Assembly: GCA_029246545.1 (NCBI GenBank)
Contig: JAQWMX010000018.1
Span: 1-64,000 of the forward strand
Length of the DNA stretch: 64,000 bases
From: Gammaproteobacteria bacterium
Lineage (GTDB): Bacteria; Pseudomonadota; Gammaproteobacteria; Pseudomonadales; Pseudohongiellaceae
Direction of reading: 5' to 3'
Numbering within the stretch: the first letter of the stretch is position 1; each line of letters begins with the position of its first letter. A program made the position numbers and the translations under genes. Below are positions 55,289 to 63,779 of the stretch, piece by piece. Under the pieces are notes generated by a model. That model was given only the letters and a program-made list of their open reading frames with translations. It had not been told where the DNA came from and ran no database searches.

Positions 55289-56887
55289 ATGAACGCTATA
55301 GAACTTAGTCTTTTTGTTAGCCGTATGGAAGCAGTATGCGATGAGATGGGCGCTGTACTCAGGCGCACCGCTTTTTCCCCCAATATTAAAGACCGATTAG
55401 ATTATTCTTGTGCCTTGTTTGACGCGAAAGGAGAGCTTTGTGCTCAAGCAGCACATATTCCTGTGCATCTTGGCAGTATGGCTTTTGCACTGGCGGGGAT
55501 TGTAAATCTCTTTGACTGGCAGGAAGGGGATATCGTAATACTCAATGATCCCTTTCTTGGCGGTACCCACTTGCCCGATGTTACGGTTCTTGCGCCGGTT
55601 TTTTTAGAGAATAGTGCGGAGAATAACTTAGCTGGTTTTGTGGTAAATCGCGCCCATCACGCTAATATTGGATCAGATTCGCCAGGGTCTATGCCTAACT
55701 CTAGTACCTTAGAAGAAGAAGGGTTAGTGATCTCACCACAATACCTTTACCAACAAGGGAAACTGAATCAAGAGCTGGCTGATTTGTTACGCAGCTTAAT
55801 TAAAAATCCTGATGATAATAGTGAAGAGCTTGGTGCAGAAGGATATGAAAAAATCGGCGGCGATTTCTCCGCGCAACTTAGTGCTTTATATACAGGGCAG
55901 CAACGCTTACTCGATTTAATAAATAACTTGGGTTTCAGCGGATTTCAAAATGCTTTAGAAGAGCTTAATAATTATGGTGAAAGTTTAGCTGAAGACGCGT
56001 TGAAAAAAATCCCTTCAGGAAACTATAGCTTTGAAGATGTGATGGATGATGATGGATTAGGCAATAATAAATTGACTATAAAGTTAAAAATTACCGTAAA
56101 TTCTGAAAATATTGTTGCTGATTTCCAGGGCACTGTGGCACAGACTAGTGGCAATATAAATTGTCCATTATCAGTAACGGCTGCAGCTGTGTGTTACGTT
56201 TTTCGTTGTTTGATGCCCGAATATACACCTGCTTGCGCTGGGATATTTCGACACATAAAAATCAAAGCGCCTGAATCTAGTTTGGTAAATGCGGGCTATC
56301 CAGCGGCTGTTGTTGCGGGAAATGTTGAAACCTCCAGTCGCATTGTGGATGTGGTACTCGGTGCTTTATTTCAGGCTTTACCAGATCAGATTCCTGCAGC
56401 CAGTCAAGGCAGTATGAATAATATTGCTATGGGCAATTATTCGGCGAATGAAAGCTGGGATTATTATGAAACTCTAGCAGGAGGAATGGGTGCCGGACCG
56501 CAATTCGATGGCTTGAGTGCTGTACACACTCATATGACTAACACCCTAAATACTCCGGTTGAAAGCTTAGAAATGCATTACCCGATCAGAATTGCTGCTT
56601 ATGCCATAAGAAAAAACAGTGGAGGAAAGGGCTTGCATCAAGGCGGTGATGGACTAAGTAGGGTGTATGAATTTTTACAAAACACTCAAGTAAGTATATT
56701 GAGTGAACGCAGGACAAGCGAACCCTGGGGGCTTGCTGGTGGAGCTAGTGCAAAGTCAGGAGAAAATTATCTTGATGATAAAATGCTACCTGCTAAATGC
56801 TCATTTGAAGCCAAGGCAGGTCAGCGTTTAACGATTAACACACCCGGAGGTGGGGCTTGGGGTAAAGCTAATATCTTCGGTAGTTAA
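55289..56887 (+). CDS. HyuB-type N-methylhydantoinase/5-oxoprolinase subunit, without HyuA
   Basis: The 532-residue protein is the B subunit of the hydantoinase/oxoprolinase family. MEAVCDEMGAVLRRTAFSPN, NDPFLGGTHLPDVTVLAPVF, NRAHHANIGSDSPGSMP and SLEMHYPIRIAAYAIRKNSG GKGLHQGGDG are family sequences. These enzymes hydrolyse or ring-open lactams with ATP and normally need HyuA, but no hyuA gene is next to it, only a GST gene and grxD. It could be an orphan partner of a distant HyuA or have a separate role. Confidence 0.88.
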   Translation: MNAIELSLFVSRMEAVCDEMGAVLRRTAFSPNIKDRLDYSCALFDAKGELCAQAAHIPVHLGSMAFALAGIVNLFDWQEGDIVILNDPFLGGTHLPDVTVLAPVFLENSAENNLAGFVVNRAHHANIGSDSPGSMPNSSTLEEEGLVISPQYLYQQGKLNQELADLLRSLIKNPDDNSEELGAEGYEKIGGDFSAQLSALYTGQQRLLDLINNLGFSGFQNALEELNNYGESLAEDALKKIPSGNYSFEDVMDDDGLGNNKLTIKLKITVNSENIVADFQGTVAQTSGNINCPLSVTAAAVCYVFRCLMPEYTPACAGIFRHIKIKAPESSLVNAGYPAAVVAGNVETSSRIVDVVLGALFQALPDQIPAASQGSMNNIAMGNYSANESWDYYETLAGGMGAGPQFDGLSAVHTHMTNTLNTPVESLEMHYPIRIAAYAIRKNSGGKGLHQGGDGLSRVYEFLQNTQVSILSERRTSEPWGLAGGASAKSGENYLDDKMLPAKCSFEAKAGQRLTINTPGGGAWGKANIFGS

Positions 56888-56943
56888 AATCGGTTAAAAT
56901 AGCCGCATTAATCATTTAGAAACAGAATTGAACACTAACAAAC

Positions 56944-57003
56944 AGTGAAGGTATAAGTGAAGGTATGAGTGAAAGTACAAATGAAAGTACAAATGAAAGT
57001 ATA
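56944..57003. repeat. Five 12-bp tandem repeats over the grxD start
   Basis: Five consecutive 12-base units, AGTGAAGGTATA, AGTGAAGGTATG, AGTGAAAGTACA, AATGAAAGTACA and AATGAAAGTATA, cover 56944-57003. The ATG of grxD is in the second unit, so units 1-2 lie in the leader and units 3-5 encode repeated S-T-N-E residues of the N-terminus. Because the unit is 12 bases, copy-number change keeps the reading frame but alters leader spacing. Confidence 0.85.
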
Positions 57004-57357
57004 AACATTGAAGAAACTATCAAAGGTCAAATCAATGATAATCCGATCATTCTTTATATGAAAGGTGACCCTAATCAACCCCAGTGTGGATTTTCATCTC
57101 AGGTAACACAAATTTTAATGGCATGTGGTGAACGTTTTGCTTATGTGGATATATTGTCTAATCCAGAAATCAGAGCTAATTTACCAAAAGTTTCAGATTG
57201 GCCAACTTTCCCACAACTTTTCGTAAAGGGCGAATTGGTCGGAGGCTGTGATATCGTTACTGAAATGCATGAAAGTGGTGAACTCAAAACCCTGCTTACT
57301 GGTGCTGGTGCTGGTGCTTCTGATTCTGAAGCTGAGGCCGAAACTCCAGCAGAGTAA
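56965..57357 (+). CDS. grxD: Monothiol glutaredoxin Grx4/GrxD
   Basis: The iron-sulfur glutaredoxin signature is CGFSSQ with Cys41, preceded by ILYMKGDPNQPQ and followed by DWPTFPQLFVKGELVGGCDIV, the GSH-binding elements. It helps carry 2Fe-2S clusters and senses iron state. The first 13 residues come from the tandem repeat (STNESTNE), and the C-terminal tail (TGAGAGASDSEAEAETPAE) is low-complexity; neither belongs to the core fold. In Pseudomonas grxD is near bfr, and bfr and bfd lie 3 kb downstream here. Confidence 0.93.
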   Translation: MSESTNESTNESINIEETIKGQINDNPIILYMKGDPNQPQCGFSSQVTQILMACGERFAYVDILSNPEIRANLPKVSDWPTFPQLFVKGELVGGCDIVTEMHESGELKTLLTGAGAGASDSEAEAETPAE

Positions 57358-57419
57358 TCAACTGGCAAAGTCAGTATTCTCCTGAGCGTTAAAACTCATA
57401 CTTTTTAATTAAGTGACAT

Positions 57420-58292
57420 ATGTCTGATTCATTGCGTGGCGCACTTTTCATGCTATTGGCGACTTTTGTGTTTGCCTTGATGACGGTTTTTGTCAAACTT
57501 GTGCCTACTATCCCTGTGCTCGAAATAATATTTTTTCGAGCTATTTTCTCTATCGTGGTCTGTTTGTATAGCTTACTTAAAGCTCGAATACCGGTTTTTG
57601 GCAATAATAAAAAAGTATTAATAATTCGTGGTATAGCGGGTGTAACCGCACTCTCCATGAATTATTATTTGATTCAAGTTGTCCCACTTGCTGCTGCTTC
57701 TACCTTGACTTATTTGTCACCAATTTTCACAACAATTCTGGGCATCTTCTTTGTAAAAGAAAAAGTGAGTCCCATGCAGTTTGTATTTTTTGCCTTGAGT
57801 TTTAGCGGTATCCTAGTGATTCAGGGCTTCGACAGTCGTATTTCACTTTTTCATTTATTAGTTGGTCTTACTACTTCGATGGTTATGGCTATGGCATATA
57901 CCTGTGTAAGAAAGTTAAGCTCAACAGAACATCCCTTAGTCATCATGTTTTACTTCCCTTTATTGTGTTTACCCGTGACTGGTTTATGGGTCATTTTTAA
58001 GTGGGTGATGCCACAGGGTATTGAGTGGTTCTATTTGGCAATGGTTGGTCTTACCAGTCAGGTTGCACAATATTATTTAACTCGGGCTTATCAAATTGCT
58101 GAAATAGCAACGGTTTCGATCGTCAATTACACCAGTATTATTTATACAATTGCGCTTGGATTTATAATTTTTGGTGAGAGTTTTAATAGCATGACTTATC
58201 TAGGAATGGCGCTGGTATGTGCGGGTGTTATTATCAATGTGCTTTATAAAACTAAAGAAAAAAGATTAGAAAAATTGGAGGCAGTCTTATGA
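57420..58292 (+). CDS. EamA-type drug/metabolite transporter
   Basis: The protein has about ten transmembrane helices with two EamA repeats, first MLLATFVFALMTVFVKLVPT and second GLTTSMVMAMAYTCVRKLSS. It would transport a small metabolite, but the sequence does not give the substrate. It is followed by a YkoF-like gene whose start overlaps its stop (ATGA) and by a PnuC-type gene, so the three are probably one operon for vitamin or precursor uptake or export. Confidence 0.85.
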   Translation: MSDSLRGALFMLLATFVFALMTVFVKLVPTIPVLEIIFFRAIFSIVVCLYSLLKARIPVFGNNKKVLIIRGIAGVTALSMNYYLIQVVPLAAASTLTYLSPIFTTILGIFFVKEKVSPMQFVFFALSFSGILVIQGFDSRISLFHLLVGLTTSMVMAMAYTCVRKLSSTEHPLVIMFYFPLLCLPVTGLWVIFKWVMPQGIEWFYLAMVGLTSQVAQYYLTRAYQIAEIATVSIVNYTSIIYTIALGFIIFGESFNSMTYLGMALVCAGVIINVLYKTKEKRLEKLEAVL

Positions 58293-58537
58293 ATTTGGCA
58301 ATTGAATTATCGATGTATCCGTTCAATAAAGATTTCAGACCATTAATTAAAAATTTTATTGATAAACTAAACTCTTATGCTGACCTCGAGGTTAGAACAA
58401 GTGCTACTTCTACCATTGTTATCGGTGAATTCCAGTATGTTATGCAGGTATTAACTGAAATATTGGCCTGGAGCCATCATGAGCATGGACAATCAGTGTT
58501 TGTCAGTAAATTTATTCCTGATTATGAAGCCGAATGA
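58289..58537 (+). CDS. YkoF/MTH1187-like thiamine-binding protein
   Basis: The 82-residue protein matches the YkoF-type pattern: IELSMYPFNKDFRPLIKNFI, then alternating helix and strand ending HEHGQSVFVSKF. Members bind thiamine or its hydroxymethylpyrimidine part, in the cytoplasm. It overlaps the EamA transporter gene by four bases. The pnuC-like gene follows. These neighbours strengthen a thiamine-related reading, but a TPP riboswitch was not seen upstream. Confidence 0.65.
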   Translation: MNLAIELSMYPFNKDFRPLIKNFIDKLNSYADLEVRTSATSTIVIGEFQYVMQVLTEILAWSHHEHGQSVFVSKFIPDYEAE

Positions 58538-58557
58538 TGAATAAGATGAATAGCTGA

Positions 58558-59133
58558 ATGATATTTCAAACTCTTGAAATTCTTGGAGTAATTTTAGCTC
58601 TTGCCTACCTTGTGCTCGCCACCAAAGAAATCATTTGGTGTTGGCTCTGTGCATTTGGCAGTTCATTTATTTATGTTTTTTTATTCTGGCAAGTCGGCTT
58701 GGTGATGGAATCAATGCTTAATGTTTTTTATGTCACGATGGCAATAGCAGGCTGGCTGCAATGGACATATGGTGGCGACAATCAGCAAGGCTTAAGTATT
58801 AGAAAATTAAAAACATGGCAGCATGGTGTAATAATTTTATTGATTTTATCCCTGGCCTGGTTGAATGGTTGGTTTATACAAAATTATTCAGCAGCGGCAT
58901 GGCCCTATATCGATTCTTTTACTACTTGGGCTAGTGTGCTGACGACCTTTATGGTCATTTATAAAATTTTGGAGAACTGGATCTATTGGTTTGTCATCGA
59001 TAGTATTTCAATTTATTTATATATAGATAGAGGGTTGTATCTAACCGCTTTATTATTTGTAGCTTATGTTGTCATAGTGGTTTTTGGTTACATCTCTTGG
59101 CGAAAAGCATTAATCGCGAATGAAAATCGATAA
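58558..59133 (+). CDS. PnuC family vitamin transporter
   Basis: The 191-residue membrane protein has seven helices in the PnuC layout: WCWLCAFGSSFIYVFLFWQV, then MLNVFYVTMAIAGWLQWTYG with the conserved W-x-x-W-x-Y/W region, and NWIYWFVIDSISIYLYIDRG. PnuC proteins take up nicotinamide riboside (PnuC) or thiamine (PnuT). Adjacency to a YkoF-like binding protein favours thiamine. The start ATG is 21 bases after the YkoF-like stop with no clear Shine-Dalgarno. Confidence 0.88.
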   Translation: MIFQTLEILGVILALAYLVLATKEIIWCWLCAFGSSFIYVFLFWQVGLVMESMLNVFYVTMAIAGWLQWTYGGDNQQGLSIRKLKTWQHGVIILLILSLAWLNGWFIQNYSAAAWPYIDSFTTWASVLTTFMVIYKILENWIYWFVIDSISIYLYIDRGLYLTALLFVAYVVIVVFGYISWRKALIANENR

Positions 59134-59286
59134 ACTCTTTTATTCTTTTAATAAGCTGATCTCTCTTCAGTTTTGCCTTGATCACTCTTTAAAAATTTCC
59201 TTTAAATATCCATAGTTAAATCATAGACTCTAAACGTTTTAGACGTTATTCTGCGCGCTCTTTATTTAAAAGGTTCGGAGCTTAAC

Positions 59287-60351
59287 ATGGTATTTACAAA
59301 AAATAAGAACAGCCTGCTATTGACTGTAATTGGTCTATTTACGGCTGTTTTCGGCAGTGTAGCAGCCTTTGCCGAAGGCGAAGCCGGAATTATTTCATTA
59401 CGAGGTCAAGGCCATTTCTTTGTCGGCGGTGAGACCTATGAAGTCGCAGGCAATCCTAATGCCGGCCCATTTGGTGCGCCGGGCTTAGCAATGCAGAATC
59501 AAATGTTTGTTGGTTATCAATTGCCTGCTGAGAAAGAGCATCCTTATCCACTTGTTCTAGTTCATGGTGGTGGCGGTCAAGCGACTGACTGGTTTAGTAC
59601 GCCAGATGGCCGTGATGGTTGGAGAGATTATTTTTTAGCTGCAGGCTTCGACGTTTATTGGATTGATCGTCCAGGCTACGGTCGTTCACCGACACACGCA
59701 AGTTATGGCGAGCTAGGCGGAAGCGCTTCTTCTGGTCTTATTAGTTTTCTCGCAACAGCCGATCATTGGCCTGGTGATTTAAGTGATACTGACCAAAATC
59801 TTTTGAATTGGCTGGCAAGCTCTCCTCCTGGACCTGCTGCTAGTAATGATATTGCTGGTACAGACTTGTCACTATTATTAGAACGTATCGGACCTTCTAT
59901 CGTAATAACTCATTCCGCTGGTGGACCAACAGGTTGGTTGGCAAATGAAGCTAATTCCGAAAATGTAGCCGGCATCATTGCGATAGAAGCTGCAGGTAGC
60001 AACATGTTGGATGAGGGAACGCGAGAAAGCATGTCTTTCAGTCCTGCATTATCAGCAAATTTTGCCAGTGTTTCAGATGCAGACGGATGTGCAATGCAGT
60101 CTCAAGGTTCAGTTAGCCAATTAACTAACTTAGCAGGTAAGGCTGTGGCCATGGTAGGGTCTGAACGTGGTTTAACTCAGGTATTAAATATGGAATGTGG
60201 GACTAAAGTTTTAAGGCAGGCTGGAGTTGATGCAAGTTTCATTTATCTTCCTGATTTAGGCCTTAATGGCAACGGTCACTTTATGATGGCCGAAACCAAT
60301 AGTCATGAAGTAGTAGAAGTGATTATAGAATTAGCTGAAGAAATGGAATAA
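59287..60351 (+). CDS. Secreted alpha/beta hydrolase
   Basis: An N-terminal signal peptide (LLLTVIGLFTAVFGSVAAFAEG) precedes an alpha/beta hydrolase fold: LVLVHGGGGQATDWFSTPDG (oxyanion region), YWIDRPGYGRS, VITHSAGGPTGWLANEANSE with the nucleophile serine, and LNGNGHFMMAETNSHEVVEV with the catalytic His. An esterase or lipase is likely; the substrate cannot be told. A cysteine pair (GCAMQ, ECGTK) might form a disulphide. A terminator follows. Confidence 0.82.
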   Translation: MVFTKNKNSLLLTVIGLFTAVFGSVAAFAEGEAGIISLRGQGHFFVGGETYEVAGNPNAGPFGAPGLAMQNQMFVGYQLPAEKEHPYPLVLVHGGGGQATDWFSTPDGRDGWRDYFLAAGFDVYWIDRPGYGRSPTHASYGELGGSASSGLISFLATADHWPGDLSDTDQNLLNWLASSPPGPAASNDIAGTDLSLLLERIGPSIVITHSAGGPTGWLANEANSENVAGIIAIEAAGSNMLDEGTRESMSFSPALSANFASVSDADGCAMQSQGSVSQLTNLAGKAVAMVGSERGLTQVLNMECGTKVLRQAGVDASFIYLPDLGLNGNGHFMMAETNSHEVVEVIIELAEEME

Positions 60352-60371
60352 TAAGTTAAGCGAGATTTAAA

Positions 60372-60416
60372 AATCCTTGCGGGTTAATTTTAAAATGGCA
60401 CGCAGGGATTTTTTTT
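60372..60416 (+). terminator. Rho-independent terminator after the hydrolase gene
   Basis: AATCCTTGCG pairs with CGCAGGGATT (one G-T pair) across a 19-base loop and is followed by eight T residues. It ends the hydrolase transcript and precedes the convergent bfr gene. Confidence 0.8.
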
Positions 60417-60475
60417 GATATTTGATAAGGTAAATAGATAAAGTGGCAAGAAAATCTGAAGAGATAATTTTAGAT

Positions 60476-60946
60476 TTATGTGCCCATTTTTTCTGAAAGG
60501 TAGTTTTGAATACCCATCTTTTCAATCAGAGTAAGTTGAGTTTCAAGCCAGTCGACATGTTCTTCCTCAGCATCCAATATTTCCTGAAATAAATCTCGAG
60601 ACACAAAATCTTTAACACTTTCACAGTAGACAATCGCGTCGCGTAGATCAGGAATTGCTCGTAATTCTAACGCGAGATCAGAGTTCAACATTTCTTCAGT
60701 ATCTTCTCCAATATTAAGCTTCCCAAGATCTTGTAAGTTTGGCAGGCCCTCTAAGAAAAGAATACGTTCAATTAATTGATCGGCATGCTTCATTTCATCA
60801 ATTGATTCATGGTGAGTATAGTCAGCAAGCTCTTTTAAGCCCCAATCCTTAAGCATTTTGGCGTGTAAAAAATACTGATTAATTGCAACCAGTTCATTGC
60901 CAAGAACTTTATTGAGATGAGTGATTACTTTTGTGTCGCCTTTCAT
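60476..60946 (-). CDS. bfr: Bacterioferritin
   Basis: A 24-mer iron store with haem between subunits. All six ferroxidase ligands are present: Glu18, Glu51, His54, Glu94, Glu127 and His130, and the haem-binding Met52 ([10 protein letters not shown]) is conserved. The 156-residue length is standard. A palindrome AATAAG-CTTATT at 61053-61068 and the linked bfd gene suggest iron control. It converges with the terminated hydrolase gene. Confidence 0.96.
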   Translation of the reverse strand: MKGDTKVITHLNKVLGNELVAINQYFLHAKMLKDWGLKELADYTHHESIDEMKHADQLIERILFLEGLPNLQDLGKLNIGEDTEEMLNSDLALELRAIPDLRDAIVYCESVKDFVSRDLFQEILDAEEEHVDWLETQLTLIEKMGIQNYLSEKMGT

Positions 60947-61242
60947 TTAAAAATCTCCATTACTGCATTAATACTAAAATCTAAGCGCCATTTTGGCGAA
61001 GTCCAGATCAAAAGTCTATAGCTAAGTCTTTAATATATAAGGGAAAAGTATGAATAAGAATGCTTATTGTTACGTTTCGCAATAAACAAATAGAAATTGG
61101 AGAAATGTAAATAGACACAAAGCGTTACGAGCAAAGTTCAGTCAAGGCAAAAATTCATGAAATAGCGGAATTTACTTGATCAGTAAATGAGTATATTGAG
61201 AGAATTTTTAACGACGCCTGAACAAGCGCAGTAGCTTTAGTA

Positions 61243-61428
61243 TTAAGCAGGGTGGAAGGGGGCTTTTTTTACAGTTGTTTCTACAATCGATTTAGCTTGT
61301 TGCATGCATTTTCCACATCCAGTTGAAACACCAAGTGTCTTTTGCACTTCCGCAAAAGAGTGCGCTCCATCAATGATGGATTCTTTGATTTGGCTATCAG
61401 TAACAGCTTTGCAAAGACAAACGTACAT
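61243..61428 (-). CDS. bfd: Bacterioferritin-associated ferredoxin
   Basis: The 61-residue protein has the four Bfd cysteines at 4, 6, 38 and 41 (MYVCLCKAVT, STGCGKCMQ) that bind a 2Fe-2S cluster used to reduce and mobilise iron from bacterioferritin. The downstream bfr gene is on the same strand. A Fur-like box lies 40-60 bases upstream of its start, consistent with expression in iron starvation. Confidence 0.95.
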   Translation of the reverse strand: MYVCLCKAVTDSQIKESIIDGAHSFAEVQKTLGVSTGCGKCMQQAKSIVETTVKKAPFHPA

Positions 61429-61469
61429 AATAATAATCAGCTAAAGTTTAACTTAATGAGAATGTTAAG

Positions 61470-61488
61470 CTAAATGAGAATCATTGTC
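61470..61488. promoter_or_regulatory. Fur-like box upstream of bfd
   Basis: CTAAATGAGAATCATTGTC matches the 19-base Fur consensus at about 14 positions. It lies in the bfd promoter position, within 13 bases of the 3' end of the acyl-CoA synthetase gene. In iron-rich cells Fur would repress bfd. Confidence 0.6.
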
Positions 61489-61500
61489 AAATAAGATCGT

Positions 61501-63144
61501 TTACTTTTTACTGTATTTACTGCCTATCTCGCTTACACGTTGAGCAAGTTTTTTTGCAGTGCCAAAATCTGTTTTACCGGAGCCTAATTTTGGTATTTCA
61601 TCGACAAGGAAATAGGCGCTAGGCAGGGCCAGAGTTGTCAAGCCATTGTTTAATAAATTGTCTTTCAGTTCATGCTTATCAAGACTCCGATTGGTTAAAA
61701 CAATGATGGTTTCACCTTTTTTAGGATCTGGTATGTTCATGGCAACTATTTCTAGCTCAATATCCTCGGCCACTTTACGAATAGCAGCTTCTACCTGACC
61801 AAGAGCAACCATTTCTCCGCCTATTTTGGCAAAACGTGAATAGCGATCCTGTATGAATAAAAAACCATCTTTATCCAAATAACCTTTATCGCCACTGACA
61901 TACCAAGTCTTACCATCAATTTCTGGTAGGGCTAGTTTGGATTTTTCTGGATTGTTCAAGTAGCCCTGCATAACTTGTCTACCATGGATTAAAATCATGC
62001 CCGACTCGCCAATTGAGAGCGGTTGCATCGTATCAGGATCTACTATTCGAATTTCTGTTCGTGGAATCGGCAAACCAACTGAACCAGGTTTATAATTGAT
62101 AATGATATTGCCATCATTATCGGTTTCATCTGGTACATTGACGCAAGCAACGGGGGCCGTTTCTGTTGCGCCATAACCTTCATATATAACTTTATCGAAT
62201 TTATTAAAAAATTCTTCCCTTACTTCTGTTTGAAGTTTTTCAGCACCGGCTACGACAAGACGTAAAGACTCAAGTAAATCACTGGTAATTTTTTGGTTAC
62301 GAATATAGAGACGATAAAAGGTGGATGTACCAAACATGATGCTGACATTGTATTTCTTAATGGCATTAGCTGTTGCAACTGCATCAGTTGGATCGGCATG
62401 ACAGACAACAGGTATTCCTTCCAGTAAAGGCATAAATTCTGTAACGGTCAAACCAAGGGAATGAAATAGAGGCAAATTAGCCAACAAAACATCTTCATCA
62501 GTGGCTTTTAAAAGCACAATGAACTGGCTGATATTTGTTAAAAGGTTTCGGTGACTGAGGATAATTCCTTTCGGTTCAGCCTCACTTCCGCTGGAAAATA
62601 AGATGACAGCTGGCGTTTCTGCATCTACCCTTGTAAGAAAGCGTTTCTTAAGACTTTTTGCAGAAAATAATTTGCACTGTAATAAGGTAGAAACCCGTCG
62701 AATAAAAGAAGTTTTTTCACGAATTTTTTCTAGAATAACAATATTGGCTGATTGTTCTAACCAACTGGTATCAATGCCCCTAGCTTCGAGTCTTTGTAAG
62801 AAGCGAGAAGAGGTGTAGATAGTTTTTATATCAGCTTGCGTGATAGAGGACTGAATTGATTCGGCACTAGCCGTGTAATTCAGATTAACCAATGTTTTTC
62901 CCAGTAAGAGAATAGCCATATTGCAAAGCATGGCCCCGGCACTAGTTGGTAATAGTGTCGCAACATTCTGCTCCGGGCTGATTTTTCTGATATGCCGAGA
63001 CAGCACAAGACTGCCAGTTAACGCACGAGCAGGGCTTAACTTTGCCCCTAAGGTATCGATAATTAAATAATCTTTTGTGAAAGAAGGGTTCTTGGTGCTA
63101 TCTATCCAGCATTCACCAATTGTGTCTGACAATATTTTACTCAA
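61501..63144 (-). CDS. Acyl-CoA/acyl-ACP synthetase (AMP-forming, Aas-like)
   Basis: Adenylate-forming enzyme: AVILFSSGSEAEPKGIILSH (P-loop-like), YEGYGATETAPV, WYVSGDKGYLDKDGFLFIQD and the lysine GSGKTDFGTAK at the C-terminus. The central region resembles the acyl-ACP synthetase half of Aas (2-acylglycerophosphoethanolamine pathway), without the acyltransferase half. The open frame reaches 63168, but a TTG at 63142-63144 overlaps the rnt stop as TTGA, has AGGGGG six bases upstream, and gives a normal start (547 residues). Activates a fatty acid; the partner substrate is not certain. Confidence 0.85.
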   Translation of the reverse strand: MSKILSDTIGECWIDSTKNPSFTKDYLIIDTLGAKLSPARALTGSLVLSRHIRKISPEQNVATLLPTSAGAMLCNMAILLLGKTLVNLNYTASAESIQSSITQADIKTIYTSSRFLQRLEARGIDTSWLEQSANIVILEKIREKTSFIRRVSTLLQCKLFSAKSLKKRFLTRVDAETPAVILFSSGSEAEPKGIILSHRNLLTNISQFIVLLKATDEDVLLANLPLFHSLGLTVTEFMPLLEGIPVVCHADPTDAVATANAIKKYNVSIMFGTSTFYRLYIRNQKITSDLLESLRLVVAGAEKLQTEVREEFFNKFDKVIYEGYGATETAPVACVNVPDETDNDGNIIINYKPGSVGLPIPRTEIRIVDPDTMQPLSIGESGMILIHGRQVMQGYLNNPEKSKLALPEIDGKTWYVSGDKGYLDKDGFLFIQDRYSRFAKIGGEMVALGQVEAAIRKVAEDIELEIVAMNIPDPKKGETIIVLTNRSLDKHELKDNLLNNGLTTLALPSAYFLVDEIPKLGSGKTDFGTAKKLAQRVSEIGSKYSKK

Positions 63145-63776
63145 GGCCAGCCCCCTAAATTCTTCCAATGGTTAACAATATGACAAAATAAATCTGCTGT
63201 TTTTTCAGCATCATATTTAGCAGAATGTGCCTGCTCATTGTCAAATTCCAAACCGGCTGCTTCACAAGCTCTAGCAAGTACAGTCTGACCTAAACTTAAG
63301 GCCGATAAAGATACTGTGTCTAAACTTGAAAAAGGGTGAAAAGGGTTACGCTTTAGTTTATGGCGTTCGGTAGCAGCACGAATAAAGCCATGATCAAAAT
63401 GTGCATTATGGGCAACTAAAATTGCTCGATTACAGCCTTCAGCTTTCATCTTCTTTCGAATATGTTTAAACATATCGCTGAAAACATCTTTCTCAGGATG
63501 AGCAATTCGTAAGGGGTGGTGTGGATTGATACCAGTAAATTTTAGCGATGCTTCATTCAGGTTTGCACCTTCAAATGGCTGCACATGATAAGTGTGTGTT
63601 TCTTCAGGAATAAGATGCTCTCTGTCATCCATTCCAAGCATCACCGCAGATATTTCAAGAATGGCATCAGTCTCTGAATTAAAACCAGCAGTTTCAATAT
63701 CGAGTACTACAGGAAGGTAGCCGCGGAAACGGGTAGATAGCGGCGTGACAATTTTAGCTTTCTGCTTTTCAGTCAC
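63141..63776 (-). CDS. rnt: Ribonuclease T
   Basis: DEDDh 3'-5' exonuclease: PVVLDIETAGFNSETDAILE with the first Asp and Glu, LVAHNAHFDHGFI with the third Asp, and HSAKYDAEKTADLF with the catalytic His and last Asp; RNase T-specific basic patches (RHKLKRNPFHPFSSLD) are visible. It trims the 3' ends of tRNA and other stable RNAs. It follows pyrC directly (four bases), as in Pseudomonas, and its stop overlaps the synthetase start. Confidence 0.95.
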   Translation of the reverse strand: MTEKQKAKIVTPLSTRFRGYLPVVLDIETAGFNSETDAILEISAVMLGMDDREHLIPEETHTYHVQPFEGANLNEASLKFTGINPHHPLRIAHPEKDVFSDMFKHIRKKMKAEGCNRAILVAHNAHFDHGFIRAATERHKLKRNPFHPFSSLDTVSLSALSLGQTVLARACEAAGLEFDNEQAHSAKYDAEKTADLFCHIVNHWKNLGGWP

Positions 63777-63779
63777 TCG

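Noticed and set aside
57358-57419. TPP riboswitch before the EamA/YkoF/PnuC genes
   Set aside because: The stretch is only 62 bases long and lacks the thi-box core sequences, so no riboswitch is present there.
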